Shown here: positions 1-4,563 of the stretch, in pieces
How positions within the stretch are numbered: the first letter of the stretch is position 1
Layout of the letters: each line of letters opens with the position of its first letter
Origin: an uncultured Clostridia bacterium
GTDB lineage: Bacteria > Bacillota > Clostridia > Christensenellales > Aristaeellaceae
NCBI GenBank assembly: GCA_934647145.1
Contig: CAKUFB010000157.1
Location: 1 to 6,435 of the forward strand
Direction of reading: 5' to 3'
Length of the DNA: 6,435 nucleotides
The notes under the pieces: generated by a model
Seen by the model: the letters and a program-made list of their open reading frames with translations, nothing else
The model's database searches: none
Told to the model about the DNA's origin: nothing
Position numbers and translations under genes: made by a program

Positions 1-21
1 TTTTCCGGAATTTCCGGAAAA
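1..21 (-). repeat. CCGG-type accessory hairpin (hairpin 2) of repeat copy A
   Basis: TTTTCCGGA and TCCGGAAAA pair over a 3-nt loop. It is separated by CCGAA from the main hairpin at 27-61. The same hairpin-spacer-hairpin order recurs at 6171-6233 in the opposite orientation. It starts at the first base of the window and may extend further. Confidence 0.75.
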
Positions 22-26
22 CCGAA

Positions 27-61
27 GAAATTGGGGACTCCAATCTATGGTCCCCAATTTC
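27..61 (-). repeat. Main 35-nt hairpin repeat, copy A
   Basis: The stem is GAAATTGGGGAC with GTCCCCAATTTC, a perfect 12 bp. The 11-nt loop TCCAATCTATG is a one-base variant of the complement of CATAGATTGAA. Read on the minus strand it lies downstream of the peptidase gene, in sense with it. Confidence 0.85.
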
Positions 62-104
62 GTGTTCTATCCGGCGGTAGCAAGTGGGTGCAGGCTCAGC
101 CTGC
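57..104 (-). repeat. 48-bp inverted repeat, left copy (leader plus GCAGGCT palindrome)
   Basis: The reverse complement matches 3717-3764 at 46 of 48 positions. It contains the leader that precedes the main hairpin (CTACCGCCGGATAGAACAC on minus) and the palindrome GCAGGCTCAGCCTGC at 90-104. The two copies enclose the peptidase gene and both GTPase genes. A partial second leader (GGCAGCAAGTGG) lies at 106-117. Confidence 0.85.
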
Positions 105-119
105 CGGCAGCAAGTGGCC

Positions 120-134
120 GTCGGCCCGGCCGAC
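120..134 (-). repeat. 7+1+7 palindrome directly after the peptidase stop codon
   Basis: GTCGGCC and GGCCGAC flank a single C. It begins one base past the stop codon on the minus strand, so it would form a hairpin in the mRNA 3' end. A related unit with a 3-nt centre is at 6107-6121. No T-run follows. Confidence 0.6.
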
Positions 135-135
135 C

Positions 136-1416
136 TCAGCCTGTGTATGCCCAGACCCCTTTCATCTGGTTCGCGAGGGTCTGCGCGTCCCAGGCCTTCG
201 CGCTGTTGATTGGGCTGTTGGAGTCGTTCACCAGCACCTGCCCGTCCCTGTTCAGGCCGGTGAGCACGATGAAATGGCCGGTATAGGTAAAATCGCCCGG
301 CTTCATCGAGGCGATCAGCACCTTTCCCCCGGCGAGCGCTTCGGTCAGGTACTCCGCGGAGACCGTGCCCTGCTCCACGTTCAGGCCGTAATGCCTGGCC
401 CCGTCGCTCATCAGGCTCCACGAGGTGCCCGCGCCCGGCGTGTACCAGCCCTTCTCCTCGCAGTACCGCGCGACGGCGTAGGGCGTGGCCGAGGAATCGC
501 CGGTCAGGCCGCACACCACCATCGACAGGCAGGTGGGCCCGCAGCCGTTCGTGCCGAAAAAACCCCCGCCGTAGTCGGTATAGCCCCAGCGCTCGTCCCA
601 CTGGATAAACAGCGGCACAACGCCCTTCGTCACCTCGCCTGAAACGTCCATCGACGGGTGCGCGTTCCGTGCGCGCGGATAGTTGTCCACGAACGAGGCC
701 GCCTCCGGGTACTTCTGCTTGAAGACCTGCAGGCTCTCCGGAATGGGCGCGAGGGCTCCGGACTGCTGCACGCAGGCGTACAGTACCATCCCCGAGGCCA
801 GCAGCGCCACCGGCAGTGCGAGGCAGGCCAGGCGGCAGGCCGCACGGCGCGGACGCCGGGTCGGTACGCGCCATTTCAGGCCGGAGCGCGCGGCGTGTGG
901 GGCGCGCCCGGGTTCGTCGGGCAAAGCGGAGGGAAGCGGCTGCGCTCCCTGTCCGGACAGGACGTCCCCTGCGGTCGTTTCACTTTCTTCCGCGAGCCGC
1001 GGCCTGGCGCGCTTCCGGGCGCGCAGCCGAAGCCCCAGGCATCCGGCCAGGTACAGCGCGCCGATCAGCAGCGCCTCCTCCCCGCTCAGCAGGCATACCT
1101 CGCCCAGACTGCCCAGCAGGCCGACCAGTCCGGCCCCGGCGGCGAGCGCCCTGACAAGCCCCCGCCCCCAGCCCCTCGTCGGGCGGGAAAGCGCCAGGCC
1201 CACGATCCACAGCCCCGCGTACACAAAGCACAGCAGCAGCCCCTCGCCGTCCGTCAGACCGCAGCGTCTGGCGCAGACTGCCTCAAAGGCGAACAGTCCC
1301 GCCGTGAAAATGACCGCGCAGAGCGCGATTTTGAGCGGATTCCGGCGCGATACCGACCTCCTGGAAGGCTCGTTTTTATCGCCGCGCCGCGCGGCGCGTA
1401 CTCTGTCGTTTCTCAT
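136..1416 (-). CDS. Membrane-anchored C39-like cysteine peptidase (Peptidase_C39_2 type)
   Basis: The protein has 426 residues. An N-terminal basic stretch is followed by four hydrophobic segments (about residues 28-47, 58-78, 87-108 and 112-130), a basic, polar linker (about 131-190), a fifth hydrophobic segment (about 193-215) and a C-terminal peptidase-like domain (about 262-426). The domain shows the papain-like C39 layout: an oxyanion Gln272 in FIQWDERWG, Cys292 in TNGCGPTC, His381 in TGHFIVL and Asp398 in VNDSN. The basic flanks suggest an odd number of crossings, which puts the peptidase outside the cell. There is no ABC transporter part, so this is not a bacteriocin exporter; the substrate is unknown. 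The ATG at 1416 is preferred because AGAAGGAGAG lies just upstream. The open frame runs on to 1662, but that extension has no ribosome site and reads like intergenic DNA. The stop codon sits within a repeat-like CAGGCTGAG. The gene is divergent from the GTPase operon. The family call is firm and the function is open. Confidence 0.87.
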   Translation of the reverse strand: MRNDRVRAARRGDKNEPSRRSVSRRNPLKIALCAVIFTAGLFAFEAVCARRCGLTDGEGLLLCFVYAGLWIVGLALSRPTRGWGRGLVRALAAGAGLVGLLGSLGEVCLLSGEEALLIGALYLAGCLGLRLRARKRARPRLAEESETTAGDVLSGQGAQPLPSALPDEPGRAPHAARSGLKWRVPTRRPRRAACRLACLALPVALLASGMVLYACVQQSGALAPIPESLQVFKQKYPEAASFVDNYPRARNAHPSMDVSGEVTKGVVPLFIQWDERWGYTDYGGGFFGTNGCGPTCLSMVVCGLTGDSSATPYAVARYCEEKGWYTPGAGTSWSLMSDGARHYGLNVEQGTVSAEYLTEALAGGKVLIASMKPGDFTYTGHFIVLTGLNRDGQVLVNDSNSPINSAKAWDAQTLANQMKGVWAYTG

Positions 1417-1610
1417 GGCGCTCTCCTTCTGCGTTTCACCGCGAATCACCTGTACGCTTCCTGCTCCTTCCATTAGACGCGGCGAGCGGCCGGGCGTTTC
1501 ACGCCGCGCGAAAAAAAGTCGCCGCCTGGATGTATGCGCGGGGGACAGGCCGCTCAGTCCGGGCCGCGGCGTATCTTTCGGGCAACGAGGTGGAATTCTA
1601 AACATTTGCG

Positions 1611-1619
1611 TGGTAGGAT
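1611..1619 (+). promoter_or_regulatory. Candidate extended -10 promoter for the GTPase operon
   Basis: TGGTAGGAT fits an extended -10 (TGn followed by a TATAAT-like hexamer, 4 of 6 matches). No good -35 lies 17 nt upstream. The predicted start near 1626 would place the 1627-1660 hairpin at the very 5' end of the transcript. On the minus strand, TAGAAT at 1600-1595 is a possible -10 for the peptidase gene. Both are weak motif matches only. Confidence 0.27.
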
Positions 1620-1626
1620 AGAAAGC

Positions 1627-1660
1627 GATCTTGAGAAAGAAAGTACTTTTCTCAAGGATC
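1627..1660 (+). promoter_or_regulatory. Inverted repeat / 5' leader hairpin before the GTPase operon
   Basis: The arms CTTGAGAAA (1630-1638) and TTTCTCAAG (1648-1656) pair perfectly across a 9-nt loop. The GATC at 1627-1630 and at 1657-1660 can extend the stem if one G bulges out. The centre also contains the palindrome AAAGTACTTT. The hairpin ends 6 nt before the ribosome binding site of the first GTPase, so it could be an operator or a 5' UTR control element. No T-run follows, so it is not a standard terminator. It does not resemble the Gram-positive Zur box as I know it. Confidence 0.45.
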
Positions 1661-1682
1661 ATTGACGAAGAAGGTGTTTTTT

Positions 1683-2753
1683 ATGGTCAAGGTAAACGTA
1701 ATTTCCGGTTTCCTGGGCGCGGGCAAGACCACGCTCATCAAGAAACTGCTCGCGGAGGCCCTGAAGGGTCAGAAGGTCATACTGCTTGAGAACGAGTACG
1801 GCGAGATCGGCATCGACGGCGGCTTCATGAAGGACAGCGGCATTCAGGTGACCGAGCTCAACTCGGGCTGCATCTGCTGCACGCTGGCCGGCGACTTCCA
1901 GAAGGCGATCGACGAGCTGATCGATACCTACCACCCCGAGCGCATCCTCATCGAGCCCTCCGGCGTGGGCAAGCTGTCCGACATCCGCCGCGTGGTGGAG
2001 AAGGCCAGGGAGCGCCACGACATCGAGCTGACCGGCTGCGCGACGGTCGTGGACGCGGGCAAGTGCCGCATGTACCTGAAGAACTTCGGCGAGTTCTTCA
2101 TCGACCAGATCGTCAGCGCCGAGACCATCATCCTCAGCCGCACTCAGCTGGTGCCGCAGGACAAGGTGGTCAAGGCCATCCAGCTCATCCGCGAGCACAA
2201 CGCCCATGCCCGCGTGATCACCACCCCCTGGGACAGGCTGACCGGTGAAAAGATCCTGGAGACCATCGAGCATCCGGCCTCGCTGCTGACCCTCGACGAT
2301 CTGCCCGAGGAGCATCACCACCACCATCATCACGACGGCGAGGCGCATGACGAGCACGAGCACGAGCACGACCATGATCACGGCGATCACGATCATGATC
2401 ACGACGATCATGACCACGATCACGACGGGCACGAGCACGGCCCGCACTGCACCTGCGGCTGCCATGACCACGACGCCGACGAGGTATTCGGCAACTTCGG
2501 CGTGGAGTCGCCCGTGACCTTCGATGAGGAGACGCTCAAGGCCGCGCTGTCCGCGCTGAACGATCAGGAGAGGTACGGCATGGTCATCCGCGCCAAGGGC
2601 ATCGTGCCCGCGAAGGACGGCCGCTGGATCCACTTCGACTACACCCCCGGCGAATACGAAATCCGCTATGGCTCCGCCGAGTACACCGGCCGGCTGTGCT
2701 TCATCGGCACCGCGCTGAAGGAAGACGCGATCCGCGCCCTGTTCGGCATCTGA
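1683..2753 (+). CDS. COG0523/CobW-type G3E GTPase with histidine-rich metal-binding insert
   Basis: The protein has 356 residues and is cytoplasmic. Visible G3E features are Walker A GFLGAGKT (9-16), ENEYGE (36-41), the family's metal-binding GCICC (Cys63, 65, 66) and the Walker B-type ILIEPSG (88-94). Residues 211-264 hold 24 histidines with many Asp/Glu and a CTCGC cluster. A CobW C-terminal domain follows (about 266-356). COG0523 proteins are GTP-driven metal chaperones or insertases, often for zinc; the metal here is inferred. The usual NKxD guanine-specificity motif appears to be replaced by SRTQ (152-155). The ATG at 1683 is chosen because GAAGAAGGTG ends 6 nt upstream; an in-frame TTG at 1662 would add seven residues but places that site inside the gene. 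The next gene starts 18 nt after the stop, implying one operon. Confidence 0.93.
   Translation: MVKVNVISGFLGAGKTTLIKKLLAEALKGQKVILLENEYGEIGIDGGFMKDSGIQVTELNSGCICCTLAGDFQKAIDELIDTYHPERILIEPSGVGKLSDIRRVVEKARERHDIELTGCATVVDAGKCRMYLKNFGEFFIDQIVSAETIILSRTQLVPQDKVVKAIQLIREHNAHARVITTPWDRLTGEKILETIEHPASLLTLDDLPEEHHHHHHHDGEAHDEHEHEHDHDHGDHDHDHDDHDHDHDGHEHGPHCTCGCHDHDADEVFGNFGVESPVTFDEETLKAALSALNDQERYGMVIRAKGIVPAKDGRWIHFDYTPGEYEIRYGSAEYTGRLCFIGTALKEDAIRALFGI
2313..2474 (+). other. His/Asp-rich coding repeat within the first GTPase
   Basis: This low-complexity stretch encodes 54 residues: seven consecutive histidines, then HE and HD dipeptides, then CTCGC and HDHD. It stays in frame and uses both CAT and CAC. 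It lies between the GTPase domain and the CobW C-terminal domain, where many COG0523 proteins carry His-rich metal-binding linkers. It is a likely metal-storage or delivery segment rather than an enzyme part. Confidence 0.9.
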
Positions 2754-2771
2754 AAGTAAGGAAGGTGCGCC

Positions 2772-3716
2772 ATGGATACGCCCATTTATCTGATTACCGG
2801 CTTCCTTGAGAGCGGCAAGACCCACTTCATCAAGGAGCTGCTGACCGACGACGGCTTCTCCGCCGGCGAGCGCACGCTGCTTTTGTGCTGCGAGGAGGGC
2901 GAGGAGGAATACGACGAGCAGCTGCTCAGGGACACGAACACGGTGCTGGTGAACCTGGAGTCGCCCGACGACCTGAACCCGAGGAAGCTGCGGGAGCTCA
3001 GCGACGCCTACAAGCCGGAGCGCGTGCTGGTCGAGTACAACTCGATCTGGACGATGGATCGCTTCTTCAAAACCCGCGTGCCCCGGGGCTGGGACATCGC
3101 GCAGGTGGTCGATCTGATCGACGCCTCGACCTACGCCCTGTACGTGAACAACATGCGCCAGATGATGACCGACGGCATCGTTGAGGCCGACGCGGTGATC
3201 TTCAACCGCTGCGACGAGAATACCACCAAGAGCCCCTATCGCCGCCAGGTGCGCGCGCTCAACCCCAGCTGCAGCATCATCTTCGACAACCTGGACGGCA
3301 CCAGCGACGACGGCGTGAGCGACGAGGATCTGCCCTACGACGTGAAGGCCGACCCGATTCACGTGCTCGACGAGCAGTTCGGCGTGTGGTATCTGGACGC
3401 GCTGGAGCACCCCGAGCGCTATTCGGGCAGGAACGTCAAGGTCAAGGGGCAGGTGTTCCGGATGGAGAACCTGCCGGACAACGTGTACGTGCTGGGCCGC
3501 TACGCCATGACCTGCTGCGCCAACGACATCGGCGGCATCGGCTTTTGCTGCTTCGTGGACGGCCCGCTGCCCACCGACGGCGAATGGGTCGAGGTCATCG
3601 CCCACATGCAGGAGGACATGAGCCCGCTGCACCACCGCGAGACCATCGTACTCGTCCAGCAGAAGATCAAGTCCGCCAAAAAGCCCGAGGAAGAAGTCGT
3701 CAACTTCACCAACTAA
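2772..3716 (+). CDS. CobW-like G3E GTPase fused to a DUF1980 (TIGR03943-like) C-terminal domain
   Basis: The protein has 314 residues. The N-terminal part is a G3E GTPase fold: Walker A GFLESGKT (10-17), a Walker B-like VLVE ending at Glu88, and NRCD (145-148) in place of NKxD. It departs from COG0523 norms: the GCxCC metal motif is absent, and the residues after the Walker B Glu read YNSIW rather than PSG. Residues about 219-300 (VKVKGQVFRMENLP, RYAMTCCANDIGGIGFCC, EWVEVIAHM) resemble the conserved C-terminal region of DUF1980 proteins such as B. subtilis YcgQ, which I recall as ending in a cysteine-pair motif CCxAD. This match is from memory. GGAAGG before the ATG sets the start. It is co-transcribed with the preceding GTPase and probably acts with it in metal handling. 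No DUF318-type permease partner is visible. The repeat palindrome begins on the base after TAA. Confidence 0.85.
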   Translation: MDTPIYLITGFLESGKTHFIKELLTDDGFSAGERTLLLCCEEGEEEYDEQLLRDTNTVLVNLESPDDLNPRKLRELSDAYKPERVLVEYNSIWTMDRFFKTRVPRGWDIAQVVDLIDASTYALYVNNMRQMMTDGIVEADAVIFNRCDENTTKSPYRRQVRALNPSCSIIFDNLDGTSDDGVSDEDLPYDVKADPIHVLDEQFGVWYLDALEHPERYSGRNVKVKGQVFRMENLPDNVYVLGRYAMTCCANDIGGIGFCCFVDGPLPTDGEWVEVIAHMQEDMSPLHHRETIVLVQQKIKSAKKPEEEVVNFTN

Positions 3717-3764
3717 GCAGGCTGAGCCTGCACCCGGTTGCTACCGCCGGATAGAACACGAAAT
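3717..3764 (+). repeat. 48-bp inverted repeat, right copy (GCAGGCT palindrome plus leader)
   Basis: It starts on the base after the second GTPase stop codon with GCAGGCTGAGCCTGC (3717-3731), then carries the leader ending in GGATAGAACAC before the main hairpin. It pairs with 57-104 at 46 of 48 bases. The palindrome recurs at 4545-4559 and 6077-6091. Confidence 0.85.
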
Positions 3765-3794
3765 CAGCCGCCATAAATTGAAGCGGCTGGTTTC
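3760..3794 (+). repeat. Main 35-nt hairpin repeat, copy B
   Basis: The stem is GAAATCAGCCGC with GCGGCTGGTTTC (11 Watson-Crick pairs and one T-G wobble), and the loop is CATAAATTGAA. The stem sequence matches copy E, where the wobble is a T-A pair. Confidence 0.85.
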
Positions 3795-3796
3795 TT

Positions 3797-3815
3797 CTCC
3801 GGGTGGTGCCCGGAG
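3797..3815 (+). repeat. CCGG-type accessory hairpin of copy B
   Basis: CTCCGGG and CCCGGAG pair over the loop TGGTG. It follows the main hairpin by 2 nt and precedes a fresh leader (CCGCTTGCTGCCGCG) leading to copy C. Confidence 0.7.
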
Positions 3816-3842
3816 CCGCTTGCTGCCGCGCATTCTATCGAC

Positions 3843-3877
3843 GACCCTGAGCGCCATAAATTGAAGCCCTCAGGGTC
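3843..3877 (+). repeat. Main 35-nt hairpin repeat, copy C
   Basis: The stem is GACCCTGAGCGC with GCCCTCAGGGTC (11 of 12 pairs, one C-C mismatch), and the loop is CATAAATTGAA. The surrounding 58 bp (3827-3884) match 6274-6331 with three differences, one of which restores the mismatched pair. Confidence 0.85.
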
Positions 3878-3887
3878 TGCGTTTATA

Positions 3888-3989
3888 CCCCTCCGCCTGC
3901 GCTGCAGGCACCTCCCCTTTCAGGGGAGGCACGATGACGCAGTTATGGCTCCACTGAATGGGTAGCTGTCGATGAAAGCGACGGAGGGG
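3888..3989 (+). mobile_element. MITE-like palindromic element of about 100 bp
   Basis: The ends are inverted (CCCCTCCG at 3888-3895, CGGAGGGG at 3982-3989). Inside are three hairpins: GCCTGC/GCAGGC (3895-3909), CCTCCCCT/AGGGGAGG (3911-3929) and GTCG/CGAC (3968-3982). It encodes no protein. I recall similar CTCCCCTTTCAGGGGAG-type elements being common in gut Clostridia, from memory only. No clear target-site duplication is seen. Confidence 0.5.
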
Positions 3990-4263
3990 GCGGTCAGCCG
4001 CGGCATATTGCCTGAAAACTGCAACCAAACAGACAACCCCCTCCGGGATATTCTCGGAGGGGATTCGTTCTGCATGAAGCCAATTCGTCCAGGTTTCGCC
4101 ATGACCGGCGGTAAACAGCGGAGTCGGCTCTTTCGACCGGCACTGCCGACAAAAAATCCCCTGAGAATTCCGGGAATTCGCAGACCTTGGCTGCTTTTTC
4201 CTGGATGGTGGAATGCGTTGGAATTCCCGCTATATTGCTTGGCTTGCGCGGCAGCAGTTGGGG
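3990..4263. other. Intergenic region without a supportable gene
   Basis: Open frames cross this stretch on both strands, but none has a good ribosome site or a recognisable protein. The longest (3972-4502 plus and 3920-4288 minus) overlap each other and run through palindromes. It holds a hairpin at 4038-4062 (CCCCTCCG/CGGAGGGG, 9-nt loop) whose arms repeat the MITE termini, and several GAATTCC palindromic fragments (4165-4227). It is probably decayed repeat DNA. Confidence 0.55.
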
Positions 4264-4341
4264 CCGGGCACTGCCCTGTGGCGGCCAATGGTCATCGGCA
4301 ACGCCGACCATGCACCGCCCGGCCGAGGCGACAACGTCGCC
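4264..4341. repeat. Cluster of three short palindromes
   Basis: At 4264-4278, CCGGGCACTGCCCTG is a one-mismatch copy of the CCGGGCAGTGCCCGG palindrome in reverse orientation, preceded by GGCAGCAGTTGGGG as in the 6127-6154 unit. At 4288-4311, ATGGT/ACCAT encloses CGGC-AAC-GCCG. At 4327-4341, GGCGAC-AAC-GTCGCC forms a hairpin with the same AAC loop. Confidence 0.6.
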
Positions 4342-4345
4342 CCTC

Positions 4346-4369
4346 AATCCGCAGAGAATTCTGCGGATT
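4346..4369 (-). repeat. Accessory hairpin (hairpin 2) of copy E
   Basis: AATCCGCAGA and TCTGCGGATT pair over GAAT (10 bp, perfect). It is joined to the main hairpin of copy E by CGAA, matching the CCGAA spacer in copy A. Its stem sequence differs from the TTTTCCGG stems elsewhere while pairing is kept. Confidence 0.75.
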
Positions 4370-4373
4370 CGAA

Positions 4374-4408
4374 GAAATCAGCCGCTTCAATCTATGGCGG
4401 CTGATTTC
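4374..4408 (-). repeat. Main 35-nt hairpin repeat, copy E
   Basis: GAAATCAGCCGC and GCGGCTGATTTC pair perfectly, and the loop TTCAATCTATG is the exact complement of CATAGATTGAA. On the minus strand it is sense to the MATE transcript. The leader, read on minus, ends GGACAGAACAC. Confidence 0.85.
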
Positions 4409-4485
4409 GTGTTCTGTCCGGCAACAGCAAAGGGGGCTGATCGTGACCCTTGTGGGGTGGTTACCTCGAGTTTTCCGCAAACGAA

Positions 4486-4520
4486 GAATCTGGAGGCTCT
4501 AATCTATGGCCGACAGATTC
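4486..4520 (-). repeat. Main 35-nt hairpin repeat, copy F (diverged)
   Basis: The stem GAATCTGGAGGC with GCCGACAGATTC has 10 pairs and two adjacent G-A/A-G mismatches; the loop is TCTAATCTATG. The stem sequence is unlike all other copies. The accessory hairpin beside it (about 4470-4482, TTTTCCG) is degraded. Confidence 0.75.
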
Positions 4521-4544
4521 GCTTGGCCGGCGCTAGCACCGCCT

Positions 4545-4559
4545 GCAGGCTCAGCCTGC
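4545..4559 (-). repeat. GCAGGCTCAGCCTGC palindrome at the MATE 3' end
   Basis: This 7+1+7 palindrome lies 4 nt past the MATE stop codon. A partial copy (GGCAGGCTGAG on minus, 4562-4572) contains the stop codon itself. Same unit as 90-104, 3717-3731 and 6077-6091. Confidence 0.75.
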
Positions 4560-4563
4560 CGAC

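Noticed and set aside
27..61. Ordinary intrinsic terminators at the gene ends
   Set aside because: The hairpins lie near 3' ends but none has a following run of T, and the same units occur upstream of the MATE gene. A role at 3' ends stays possible but is not shown.
136..1416. Bacteriocin export peptidase
   Set aside because: The protein lacks the ABC transporter membrane and ATPase domains, and no small double-glycine precursor is seen nearby.
1659..3635. A 658-residue open frame on the minus strand opposite both GTPase genes
   Set aside because: It is antisense to two clear genes, has a low-complexity Val/His/Ala composition from GC codon bias, and shows no recognisable domain.
3972..4502. 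A 176-residue plus-strand open frame in the central intergenic region (and a 122-residue minus frame at 3920-4288)
   Set aside because: Both run through palindromes and the MITE-like element, lack ribosome sites and resemble no protein I know; they look like repeat-derived frames.
4374..4520. Integron attC sites
   Set aside because: attC sites conserve the stem ends and vary in the loop. Here the loop is conserved, the stem varies, and no integrase is visible.
3717..4559. CRISPR array
   Set aside because: The repeats are few, unevenly spaced, in both orientations, and differ in stem sequence; there are no unique equal-length spacers and no cas genes.
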